Of a stretch of DNA of 64,000 nt, positions 8,001 to 20,650 are shown piece after piece. Below the pieces are notes generated by a model, which saw only the letters and a program-made list of their open reading frames with translations, did not search any database and was not told the origin of the DNA. A program made the position numbers and the translations under genes. Origin of the DNA: Luscinia megarhynchos (taxonomy: Eukaryota; Chordata; Aves; Passeriformes; Turdidae); the NCBI GenBank assembly GCA_034336665.1, contig CM067572.1, positions 3,465,786 to 3,529,785 of the forward strand, written 5' to 3'. Numbering within the stretch: position 1 is the first letter of the stretch; each line of letters starts with the position of its first letter.

Positions 8001-11000
8001 TGTTCTGGCATGCATCCCTTATTTGCTGAAGAAATTTCAAACTTGGTAATTTACCACCATACTGATAAAACAGAGGGGGAAAGAAAAAAAAAACAAACCA
8101 GCAGTTTGGCATGCATGTGAAGGAGGAGAGAGGTGAGTGTTACAGCTTCAGGCATTTTTTCTGGGTTTTTTTTTTTCATCCACAAGTCATATTGCCGATT
8201 TTTTGTGAGATTCATAGAGAAAACACTTCCAAGATACAACATATAAGATGCATATCAATCCACAAACTGAATTTTGCAGATGCAAAATGACCTGCAGAAT
8301 TTGAAGGAGGATTGAAGCTGGTTTATAACCATTTTTTTCCCATATAACTTATTTAAGCCTAAGATGGGCTAAATTTGCCACTAGCAGAATTAGGAGTATT
8401 AGTATTATTAGCATTACAGCAGCACCTAGAGGCCCCACTGAAAACTTGGACCCTTTGTGGGTAGAAAAATAACAAACATGAGACTCTATCCTGAAATCCT
8501 ACAGTTGGCATTGATGGGTTAAAAAGTGTGCCAGATGGGAAGATTACCATTTTATTTTTACAGATGGAATACAGAGTTCTGCTCATGGAGAAAATCAGTG
8601 GCAGATTCTCATGGAATATTTTCACATAATTTTCATTCATTGAGAAGTTGTATTTTATTCCTTTTCTTTGACTGCAATGAAGAGAAATTCCTCTCTGCTT
8701 GCTGGTGCTTAGTTTCTCATGGATAAATAGTGGGAGTCTGCTTGGTCACTGCCAGCTAAAACAGGTCTGCATGCTTTAATATGGCTCATCTGTAGCAGAA
8801 ATTCAACTTTATCTCCCCCTTTTTAGCTAGGAAAATATTTTAGCCTTGGAAATGAGCAGTTGATGCTTTGGAACAGATCTTTAAACATAAGCATGTTGTG
8901 CTGATTGGTGCCATAAATGAAAGCTCCTCCTATAGAAGCAGTTTTGGGGAGGATATGTCAAACTCTGCTGTTGACTTTCATGGCAGAAATGTGAAATGGA
9001 GTTTATGATGTCAAGTCTTGTTGCTAGGAGTCCCCCAGCAATCATGCAAGTGCTAAGCATAAGATGGATCACAATCCCCACCAGGCAGAGGGGGAGAAAC
9101 TGCCCCAACCACTCCACTGTGTGCTCCTAAACCTCACTAAGTGGCTGCAACAAGCAGCAGGGAATGGGCATGTGCTCAGCTGCAGTTTTTTGGGTCCATA
9201 GAAGCAAAATGAGGCAATGTGTTAAGAACAGATGTCTTTCTACCAAGAATGATTTCAGAGGCTGCAGCATGATCTGTCTTGCTGAGAATCCAGTAGAGTA
9301 AATACAGCACTAAAGATAATTTCTTTCCTTATGCTTCCCGTGCTGGAATCCTCACATGGGACAAAGCAGGAAATCCACTGGGTGAAGGAGTTGTTGCAGG
9401 ATGTTTTGGCTGAGGAAGGTGGTCATCTTTGTGGGCTTTTCAAGGAGACATAGTGAGATAGCGTTGTCACATATTCCCCAGGCAAACACCTGCAGCTCCA
9501 AGTCCTGAACACAGCCCTGATAGGAGAGCATTGGCTACCTTGGGGCTGAGCTGGTGGCCAGAAGTGTTGATCAAGCCCAGGCAGAGTCCCATTTCCACAC
9601 CAGATTCCTGTCACTTGTGGGGTCAGACAGGAGTCTGACCTGGGCTGTCCCAGGACTGTCGATGGAGGAGCTGCTTCAGCTCCAGACAAAAGTCAGTCCT
9701 GGATCCTCCCACTGCCTTTAGCTCCAGGACCAGAGGGCTGGAGCACAGGATTTTAGTGCTATATTTGTGAGCCCTCCAGAAATAAATGGGAGTTAGAAGC
9801 TGTTCTGCCAGGCACTGTGAACAGAAGCTCAAGCCAGTTGTGTGTTGCACGAAGGATGTCTGTCAGCTTGGATGATTAAGAATATCTGTCATGATAGGAA
9901 TGATCACAATTTTCCCTATATATTGTGGTGCCTTTAACAGTGCTATAAAAGATGCAAGTGGGAGTTATGAGCTCTTATTAGCACTTCAGAATTACTTAAT
10001 TATTTCATTCTCTAAATTAATCCATGAATTTTGTCTTAAATGGAAAATAGTAGGTTTAGATCGAGGCTGCTGTACTTCTATGCTTCTATAATACTTCTAT
10101 AGAAAGAAGAAACTGAATTGGTTTGAATGATTTATAAAATGTGAGGGTTTCATTCCAAAATATCATTTATATGCCCAGAAATCTACACAGCAAATCTAAT
10201 CCAGCAAAGGAAAATGAACATTCTAAATCCATGAATAAAGATGGGAAGTAATTCTGCAGCAGATTCAGCCTATGCCTGCCCATGTATGACAAGTAACTGA
10301 TCTGAAGCCTTTTTACACATCTTTTAGATTTGTATTTACTCTGGGTTTGGGACACAAAATATGGGGACAAAGAACATGACAATAACCTTGAAGAAAGCAA
10401 TGACAGCTACTTCCCACACTGAGTTAAGCACGTCCTTCCTTCCTTAATGTATCCACTGATGGGAAAGAAGGAGGAAGGCCAGAGACAAAGACTGACCATA
10501 ACTCCCAAAACTCCAGTAAATCCTGTTGCTTTTGATAGAGTGCACCTCTGCCAGTTTAAGGGGTACAAAAAGAATAAGATATAAATGGGGTTTATATGAA
10601 CAGGATATAACAAAGACCTTGTTGACCTGATTTCCAACCAGTCACATGAAGAGTGTGGTGACCATGGATGATGTTGTTCCAGGTGATTCATTGCAACTCC
10701 ACTCAGTAGCCAAGAGTCCAGCAGACACGTCTGAAGTGCAGCGACCTTGGCTTGCATGAGTGAGGCCAGTAGTACAAGCAAATGGAAGTTAAAATGAAAG
10801 ATGTATATTTTTAGAAGAATTTGTAGTGTTTGGACTCCAGCTTTAGATGGCTCAAGAGTATTTTGTAAGCCAAAAATCTGTTCTCCGCTTCTGGTTTGTT
10901 GATTAAATATACTTGTTACCAAGAACTTTAAGGAGGAAAAAATTTAAAGGAGACTTCAGCTAAGATATTGTCAACTTCAGCTGCAGCACTGAACAACAAA

Positions 11001-12779
11001 AACATAATAGCTCTTCAGATCTCAAGTTATTTCCATTGACTGCCATATAATCAGCATGTTAAATCTGGGCACCTCTTCAGGCACAGTTATTTGTGTGATA
11101 TATACAGATCAATACGTATTGATTTTATAATTTTGATTCATCTCTATGCAGCGATTCAGTTTCACATCATCTTATTTATCAAGCTTTTCTCCATGCCTTT
11201 GCTTCCAAGCTTCCTGACACTTCTAGGCCACTTGAGGAGGGTCCCACCACAGCCACCCCTTTTGCTCCTGCAGGCAGCATCAGTGGGCACACACTCGGTC
11301 ACATACCAAGGAAATTTTGTATGCAAAGAGCACATACACAGGGTACTCAGGGTTGTTAATGCATGAGGATAAAGCTCATAAACCTTCTTTGCTAATGCCA
11401 TAGCCCCACTGCCCCTGCTGGATGTGGAGCCACTCCCCAGCTTTCCCTGGAGGCTTTGCCACCCCAAGCGACTTAGTGCAGCCACATGTTTCCTACTCCG
11501 TGGCCATGCCTTCAAACTTCCCTTTGTGCTGGCTTATGAAAACATGAGGGGGATAAAACTTTGCACTGAATATTAAAATTTGTTCCTTTTACCTCTGTAG
11601 CCTTTTTGGACCCGTGCTGGCACCTGAAGCCCCTCCCTGCTGCAGCTGCCCCTGTGGACACAGCAGCAGACTGAGCAGAGGAGCTGGCACAAAAAGCCTG
11701 ATGGTGACTGATTAACAGCGACCTGCTTGACACACTGGGGGAAACCAACCCCATTGCTGCCACTGACAGGGCATCAGGGAAATCCTGTTAACCTCACTGC
11801 TTTGCAAATATGCAAATGAGAGCAGATTAACGAGTGCCAGCGATGCCGCCGCTCCCACCGTGCCCGCACCAGTTCATATCACAACAAATTATGTCTGGAT
11901 GCACAAGAGACTCCCCAAACAGACTAAAACATGATTTAGCAACTCATGTCTGCCCCAAACTCCAGCTCAATGGGGCAACCCAGGTCTCCAGTGGTGTGCC
12001 TGCTGCACAGCCCGTTTGCAGCACTGTGGTGGTCGGCAGTGACAGGATGTGGGGCAAATGTGGTTAAAAACCATCCGCTGAAACTCATGTGGTGAATGAA
12101 TTTAAGGCAAACAGGAGAGACTTTTTATATTCAAAATGCCCAACAGAAAGAACTGAGCTCTGTTCCAATGCAACTGTTTCCAAATGTTTTCCTAGAAGGT
12201 GCTGAAGGCAGCTGGGATGTAGTGCATCCATGAAATGGGAGTTATTAGGGTGGATGCCTTTAGAAGGGGAGCAAAAAGGATTGATGAGGACTAAACATTT
12301 CAGGGGGCTTACACACTCCAGCAAGATAGAAACATGGGCTAATTACAAAATAAGACCTATCACCATGCAAAAATAAATGACTTCAGAAATAGCTTTAGAT
12401 ATCATGTTAAAAGCACCTTTGGGAAGAAAAAGATGCTGTGCTAAAACAGGAGATCTAAAGATCTGTTATTACACATCCATTACGTTCTCTGAGCTGTCGC
12501 ATTTACTTTTTGAAGTTCTGTACACATGATACAGCAAGGCAAAACATTTTATGTACCGTAAGAAATCTGAAACAATGTTTAATGTTCAGAAGATAAAGTT
12601 AACAAAACTACACTTCAGTGGCTTTTTTATTTCTTTATTTTACGACCTTTTGAGAATTTAAGAGTAAAAGGAAACAAGAAGGAAGGATAAGCAACCATTC
12701 GCTCCTTCTTGCTTTTTTCTACATTGCTGATCAGAGCCCAAGGCAGAAATCATAATAAAAAATGTCTTCTTTTTAATGT
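8001..12779. other. Non-coding flank, no gene seen
   Basis: AT-leaning single-copy sequence with a short T tract near 8,167-8,177, a more GC-rich but CpG-poor stretch at 9,420-9,850 and another at 11,220-11,520. A short CpG-bearing pocket (GATGCCGCCGCTCCCACCG) lies near 11,841. Open frames of up to 171 codons (minus, 10,407-10,922) have no recognisable domain or flanking splice logic. Confidence 0.6.
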
Positions 12780-13020
12780 CTAAATAGGAGCTGTTGAAAC
12801 ACTGATGGTACGAAGTGTTTCGGGATGGAAAGCATTTGTTCCTCTTGCAGCTATCAACAGTCATATGTTACATGATTTTCCGATTTTTCTCCCTGAAATT
12901 ACAGAAGCCCATCACGTCTCCATGACCATTTGGAACAGTTTTTCTGCCGTTTCTGCTTTTTCTAAAACCAAAACCAGCCACAATGATGACTCGCAAGAAC
13001 TATTTATACAAGCACCAGGC
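12780..13020. promoter_or_regulatory. Candidate conserved non-coding islet
   Basis: A unique stretch beginning with an 8-bp inverted repeat, GAAACACT (12,796-12,803) and AGTGTTTC (12,814-12,821), with a 10-base spacer. Several CpGs remain (TACGAAG, TTTCGGG, TTCCGAT, CACGTC, GCCGTT), unusual for this AT-rich neighbourhood. CpG retention suggests constraint or absence of germline methylation. A 76-codon frame crosses it but has no recognisable domain. Confidence 0.25.
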
Positions 13021-15680
13021 AATTCAGATTATTGACATTTTCTCTATTCCTTCTAAATATCCTTGGTTACATCTTAATAACCTCAATAGTGATAAGTACT
13101 GAATTTATTGGGCAGTGATTCCCTCCACAAACTTCCACCCTGCTGGATGCTAAAATTCTCCTGATACAGCTGCTCTGATCATTGTTGTTATAGCACAAAC
13201 ATACACACAAAATTCACTTTCTAACCCAAGCACCCACTTCAAATTCAAGTTGCTCATTTCCCTTGGAAGGAGAAGCAACCACAAACAACAAAAAAAAAAA
13301 AGTGAATGTGATGTGAGATTGATGTGAGTTTTAGAGCATAGTGTAGTTCACTAATTTATTGGCCTAATGAAGAAAAAATTGACATCTGAGTGGCATGAGC
13401 TACACCAAACACAGCATCCTGCCAAACATACATTAGATGGAAACAGGTGCTTAGTTTAAACTGTCAAAATCTTCCACAGTAGAACATATATGCTACTTGT
13501 TAATGGAGAGTCTGGTAGAAAGTGAGGGATTATTTCTGCTGGTTTCAGGAGGAAGATGCAGGGAAAATAGCAAGAATACCAGCAAAGTTTTATAAAATGT
13601 ATTTCACAACAAATCTTGAATTAGTAATCACTGAACTTTAAAAAAATCCTATAGCTTAAAGACTGTATTCAAATATATTTTGAACATTTCTTACCATGTT
13701 TTTCTGACATCTCTTTATTTCTGTCAGTGACAGACTTTTCTTTCTTTAAAGTAGAACTTTCAATGTGATGTCTTCTATTACAACCCTGCAGATTTACTAT
13801 CTGTGATTCAGGGGTAAGTTGGAGCAAATCAGAAGGGATTTTAAGGTCTAGACTATATACCTGAAATCCAAGTTCATGTGGTCAAATTCATTCCTGATAT
13901 AACTTCACTGAGCATTTTAGTGCTTTTTTACTAAGGGAGAATTTGCACTTGGATGGATTTATTCCTGACATGAATTTCAATGTTCGAATACAACTACTAT
14001 GGGTGACATCCTTTGACTAAAATCAAATGTATGGGAAAAAAGATGGGTGAGTGATGCAGGAACAGTCTGAAGGTGTTTTGAAGGATGATATCCATGCAGG
14101 ATAGATCTACAGCACCTCCTGATATTATGGCTTTCTAATTATGGTAAGGAGTACAATAAAATTGGAAGGTGCTTATAGCAGGATGCAGCTCACCTCCCCT
14201 GTGTTTAAGACCAAGGGTGTGATGCAAAAACAGAGAAAAATACCTGCTTCTTCAGGAGCTAATACATGATCCTCAGCCATCTTCTTCTCATTTAATTCAA
14301 AAAATATTCCAAACACTTCTAAACAGTAAAGCTCTACAGGGAGCTCGTGTCACTCATGACTGAACAATCAAACAGCATGGGGATGGGGCAGGAACCAGTG
14401 AAGTGGGAGAACCACATCCCTCCAGGACCTCACTGGTGGTGTAATGGGGTTGGGGATTGCCTTGGCATTCCAGGTGAACATGGAGTTAATCTGTGACAAT
14501 ATTTTCCATGGAGGTCCCCCAGCCAAGCCTGCCTTGTCCCAGCCCTGCTTGGAAGGTCTTCCAGGGCTATAGCAAAGGTGGTATGGCTGGAGACCAAGTC
14601 AAGGCATTATTTTATTTTGTTTTGGTTAACAGGGTTTATATTTGGTCAAAGGCTCCTAGCTGTGAAATGATGAGGAGCTGCCAATTTCTAAGCTAAATTT
14701 TGTACATTCATATCCTGCTACCACTAACTCCATTTCGATTAGTCAGGAGTGAACTTAGAAGGTTCAGAAATAACATTTGGATAAACATCCCCAAATTTTG
14801 GATGCTTATCTGAGCCTGACCCAAACCCCCTGAGTATGCAGAACTGAGCTGAAAATCTGGCAAGAATGTTAATTTCCACACTTTTCATTTCTCTCTTGAA
14901 GGCTATATTTGCAGTTTAAGATATTTCCTTTAATTGGAATTAGCATAATATATTATTTCCCTATGGTGAGAACAGCTTTTCTGTAGTTATTTTGCCTGTT
15001 TGGATGTTGTCCAAGGAAGTACAAAAGGGGATGAAAGTGAACACGAAAATCCAAAGTAAATAAGTGAACCAAACTCTTTAAACCCCACAAATGGGTAGAT
15101 TCTGCTTAAGCCTTCCCCCAGAAAAAATGACTTGGTCCAACTCTAAAAAATATGTTCTTCCTTTTTAATGGTGCCTCTGTACTGGTACCAGCCATATCCC
15201 TGTTGTATATGTTTGGTAAAAAATAATAATTAATAAGTAATAATTAATAATGATTTAGGCTTTGGGAAATTTTGTGCCCTTTCTTTTCTGGGTTATATCA
15301 ATGCTTCAGATATCATCTGATTTGTTTAATTCCATTAATTATCAACACCTACAAAAATATTGTGCTAGGTATGGTGAGTCTTTGGGGAGCTTGGAGTTAC
15401 AATCAGTAAGTGTTTGACCTTGCAATATTTGCAAGTTATAAGATGCCAGCTCCATGCATATACTTAATTCTGTGATATTTTCTGTGCAAGTGTAGTATTT
15501 AAGCAACCAGTGGAGCCTTCAGATGAGAGGAACTTCACATCCAGGTTGCACATGAGAGACCCGGCCTATGCAGGGTGAATCCAGCTGTTAGACATGACCT
15601 CACTGCAGACCTTGGGTGTGAAGGCTCTAAAATGAAGACCCTGCAAACACCCAGAGTGAGGTTCTTTTCAAATTTGCAAA
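13021..15680. other. AT-rich non-coding DNA, no gene seen
   Basis: Single-copy, AT-rich and CpG-poor. An A12 run lies near 13,290, and an AT-only imperfect duplication of a TAATAATTAATA-type unit occurs at about 15,223-15,252. No frame above 70 codons and no recognisable repeat. Confidence 0.6.
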
Positions 15681-16470
15681 TCAGCTGGTGATGTGAGGTG
15701 CACTCGGAAGGACACGAGTGACCTCAGACCCTTCCCGAGCGTGGGGCTGGGAAGGTCGTGTCAGCACCCAGCTGCTCACCCTTCCTCCTGCCACTCTTCC
15801 CAAGCAGAACTAATTACAGCAGCAGCCTGTGTGTGCATGAGGAGGGATCAGCCCTGCACATGGAGACATCCACGCACATCCACAGACCCAAATGTTTGCT
15901 CACATTTAACAACGAGCAAACAAATAAAAATGAGTATTGACATGAATGCCTGTTACCCAACGCTCCCAGGGAAGAACAGCAAGGCCAAGTGTTACTCTGC
16001 AAGCAGTACTCAAAAATATTCCTCTCCAAGCTCAGATCCAGAACACGGCATCGAGAGCAGCTTGAGCACCAAAACAGAAACCCAGGCTGGTGTTTCCCAG
16101 CTCCCTGCTCTTATCAGGGAGATCTGGGCAAGCTGCCGGGCAGTGACTGTGGGCTGTGCCGCCCTGCCAGCCGGGACGGGCTTGGGAAAGGAGAAAATGT
16201 CATCCAGCCCCAACACAAAGGGCAAGATGGTATCTCACTGCTGCTGTGGTGGAGTAATGTACTAGGAAAAATATATTTAGCTGTTCCTGGGCAATCCCCA
16301 GGAGGCTGCAGAGCTGGTCTGATACCAGCCTTGTTCACCTGCCCCAAAGAGCCCTGTGAGACACTCGTGGCTGTGGCACAAAGAGGCTCAGAATGACAAT
16401 TGTCCCCCGTGCCAGGGACCTCCCTGGAGCACCGTGGGAATGGGGGGACACACTGCTTACACAGCTGGGG
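15681..16470. other. Locally GC-richer block with overlapping open frames, probably non-coding
   Basis: About 790 bp with higher GC and scattered CpGs (for example CTCGGAAGG, CCCGAGCGTGG and GGTCGTG at 15,705-15,758). Frames of 190 and 135 codons (+) and 127 and 143 codons (-) overlap each other here. Overlap on both strands, Ser/Cys/Pro-rich composition and lack of any recognised domain argue for chance. An unannotated exon or an old repeat cannot be excluded. Confidence 0.35.
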
Positions 16471-19400
16471 ACGTGCCAGCTTGATAAAAGAAAACACCCA
16501 GGATCATACAGAGAGATCCACTGTAAAGTCACCAGAAACATGCCCCAAGTGAAGAGTGAGGCATGAAATATTCCCATCATGAAGTCCTGACTCCACTGAG
16601 GGCAATAGAAGAGCCCTGACTGCCTTTTGGACAGAGAGGGCAACAATTCAAATGTTTGTTTAGCCGTCAGAGAAGGAACATTACTTGGTGTACAGCCCAC
16701 ACTGCTTTGTGATAAACATGTTATAAAACAGATATTTGCACAGACTGCATACAATGGGAAAGTCACAGGGAAAGGTGGGGTTGGAAAATGGGTTTATAAA
16801 ATTATAAAAATGCCATGGAAGAGCACAGGCTGGAGGACGGTGGCAGTTCTGCCCTCCTAGCTCAGCATCCTGAATTTTGTTGTTTCTTCTGTGGTTTCTT
16901 CTGTCACGTTACCATAATTTTACAGTTGAACTCATCAGCTGGCATTAGCCAGAGTCACCCTATTTAATAGCACCATAAAACAAACAATCCAGAAGAATTT
17001 GTCTCTGCAGCCATGTGCTTTATAAGGCACAAGTCTGAATAAATATGTAACTGTTCACACCCTTTCAGAAGTGCTGGAACAGGAACACACTGAACCCAGA
17101 GCACTGATTTATATCTAAGGCAGCATTGACTCCAAAATAAGAGTGAAAATGTAGGTTAGATGGATAGTAGGTGCTACAAAGAGTAATTGCTCTCTTGTTT
17201 TACACCTTAAAGAGCTGTGTGGTGTGGGCAAGAGCCCAAGACAAGATAGAAAACAGCCAGCTTGAATGCATGGACTGGAAACAAAGGACAGTCACAGCTC
17301 ATCCTACCTGATTGAAAATACCATTCAAAATCATAATATGCGCTATAAATCAAGATGAAGGGTGGGAGGGTTGTCTCTCAGGAGCTTTTCTCTACTTTCC
17401 TGGTAAGGCATGGAACCTTTCCAAAAATACACTAGCTCTGCATGCAACGCCTGAATGGCTGCGTGGAACTGCACAGCCACTTGCAATGCATGAATTCAAT
17501 CAGCTGAAAGGACCCACTGAATTTAATTGTATTAATAAAATGAAAGTTATGCATCCTCACTGACCACAGGGGGAAAGTTGGCAACTGGTTTGAGATCCTA
17601 TCTTCAGGATTTCTCCTGCACAGGCTGGGAGGGCAGAGAGGATTACTCCTGGGCAGCCCTCTTGGGCCCAGCAAGCTGAACTTTATAAATGAGCAAGCAT
17701 ACAGCCTATCTGTGTAATTTTTGTATACACACTGTGATTTACTTTGTGAAATTCACATGACAAATAATAATAATTAGCCATTGCACCATAAACCCTCATT
17801 TCCCAATGCTCAGCAGCAAACCGAAGTAGCCACGTGTTTAAAGGACTTTGCCTCTATTCTTCATGTCAAAATGTTAAAAAAAAGGAGTTAATTTGGGAAA
17901 GGAATTATTAAGGTCAGGTTGCGTGAGATTCACTCTGATGTACTCTAAATGATGTGTTAAATGATGATTTCCAACACAGCCTGTAGCAGAGAGTTTGTTT
18001 GGAATGACATTTGTTGTGGCACCAGTGGCCACTACGAAGATGAATTTATATATACACTTAAAGCACCTGCCTGCAGAGGTGTCACAGAGAAGTTCTGCAT
18101 GAGCAGATGACAACAGATATTTTGCAAGCACTCACAAACTGAATTTGTGCTCCAAAATAGCAATGAAAAGGTTGTCTAGAGCACTTTCTCCACTTCTTTC
18201 ATGAAATGCATGCAACCACACTCTCAGCTGTCGTTATTAAGCATTACGTGGTAATTTCTTCAGCAAATAATGCTCCTTTAGCAAACCAGCCACACTGCTG
18301 TGGTTTCTTGCAACCTGTTTAAATTTTAGTCGTGCAGGTTTTGCAGAACTGCTTCTCTTGGATACATGTTTGTGAACAGTGACATTTATAAATGAATATA
18401 ATGTTTGAAATTCTACTCAGAGCATATTTAGGCACCAGCATCTACACAAACAAAGCTCTGACGCTCTGAGATTAGCAGAATAGTGATGGAAAGATAACCT
18501 ACGTGAAGGCTGAGCAAAGATGGATTTGCCCACTTTTCTTTCAGCTCTGTTAAGGAACCCTTCCCAGTGAAGTCTCTTCTTTACCCTGCAAACATTGAGC
18601 TCCGGTTTTACAGCTCTGTGATTTTAGATAAACACAACAGTGTCCATGGCAGGAAACAGATGCCACCTCCCCTGAGGACTGTGATCACAGTCAGATCTCC
18701 TCTGCTGGGGATCCCTTTGTTGTTTGGCCATCAGGTCTCATCTGCTCGTCTGCCTTGCTTTCCCTTCCCTCTCACACGTCCCAGATGTGCCACCCTCCTG
18801 CCAAAATAGCTTGTGGAGTTTTCCATCTCCTTACAGTGACCAGAACCCAGCAGAATGCTTTCCACCAAACTCCTCCCCAGCTTCTAAGGCCTGAGAAGAT
18901 GCACTGAGTGAGACAAGAATGTTTTTTTGCACAGACCACCCTCCTAAAACACCAACGGTGGCTGCCAGTCCCTGGTGATTCCCATGGGATTTGTATGGCA
19001 AGAGCAGCTTCCACCAGGGCTCAACACCAAGTGGTTTCCCAAACAACACCCAGCAGTGGCCTTTATGATAAAACCAGTTGTGTCTGAAATGCCTGCTGGG
19101 TTCAGCTCATGCACAGCCAAAAATGAGTCTAACTTCCCAAGTTCTGTCTTTGCTTTCAGATGTTGTTTTTTTTACTGGTTTTCCACTGTCTGGCATTTAC
19201 AGTACACCACAGAGGTGGAAAGGCTTATATTTACCGCTCTTTCCTATCAAAGCTACTTTAAATTTAAGGCACAGTTCTCTTTCCATTTGGAAATTTTTTT
19301 GCACGAGCCATTTACAAGACCTTTACAAGCCATGGTATGCCAAGACCTCTCCAATTTCTCCAGTTTACTGCAAAGGAGTCTGGCTGGCATGAAGAAGGCT

Positions 19401-20650
19401 CTACCATCCCACCCAAATCTCCTCTGGAGGACAGTCACTTCTGCCTATGGACAGCAAAGCTGCAGGTAGAGAACAGGGAAGGCTGGGATGCAGTGGAGGT
19501 AGGAATAAGTTTTTTATGCTCCAGAAGTCTTTTTCCTGAGACACACAGCTAGCCTGGCTTCTGGCAATTTCTTCAGTTTGGATGGGATTGATGGCAGAAT
19601 GAACAAGTATACTCACTAAGTCCTAAATACATCTGAAAATATACATAAATATATCTAGATATCTGTTGATAACGTAAAGCTCTTCAAACCTTGATAGAAT
19701 TTATTTCTTAGCTTGCTACCACTCTCACTGCTGTTGTTTCCATCATCTGGGATGGGACACACAAATGACCTTCTACTATAGCCCTGGTCAGCAGAGGTTT
19801 GGTGCCAGCTTTGCAGCAAGAAATCATCATCTAATGGCCTCAACTAGGGCTGAAAGCCAGAATTTGCTGCCATTTACTGTTGGCCTGAAGTGGTTACTTC
19901 TCCTGTGAGCATCACACACTGCCAAGCAGAGGCAGCACCAAGCACACAGGAGCTTTTTGGGAAACTGGAGAGGATTTGGGTACTCAGTCCAGCTGGCTCT
20001 TTGGGAATTAAAGAATTAATACCACTTGGAAAGAAATTAAAGTAAAATCATGCCATAGCAAGGAGAATTGAAGAGGAGTAAGAGGTGGGAGGGCGTTAGG
20101 AGCAGCAGGAGAAAGGCCAAGGAGGGCCCCTGGAGAGAGCAAACAGGGCTTTCCCGGGGCTGGGCTGGGCTCAGGACCACTTCTGGCTGCACTTGATGGC
20201 TTCACAAACACCCAGCACAATACAGGAGTGTAACATAAGCCTCAGCTCCTCGAGATTAGCCATGGCTGGGAAATAATGTTATCGCTCTCCATTATACTTC
20301 AGGAGCCCTTGAGAAAAAGTCCCCAAAATTCCCACGAGTTGTAAACGAAGGTGAGATTTTCCCCTGGTGCCCATCCTCCTTTCCTAGAAGATCTTGTGTT
20401 CTGCATATGTCACATTTTCTTATTTTCTTTCCTTGCCCAACCATGCAAGAATTCAGCCTTTTGCACAGCAGTTTCACTCTCTATGAAGATGCTGCTTCTC
20501 TTTCACCATCTCTCACTCTCTCCTCCCGCTAAAATTACAGATCTAGGACTTTCTTGCTGGGTCAAAACCCAATCTCCTTCCTCAAAGGGGCTCAGTTTAA
20601 CTACACATCACTGTGCCAGACGGTGACTGTTAGTACCACCCAGTTTCATT
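16471..20650. other. Non-coding flank, no gene seen
   Basis: AT-leaning unique DNA. A 12-bp tandem pair of GTTTCTTCTGT(G/C) lies at 16,882-16,905, and an AT palindrome ATATCTAGATAT near 19,652. A 164-codon + frame at 18,975-19,469 overlaps minus-strand frames and looks spurious. Confidence 0.6.
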
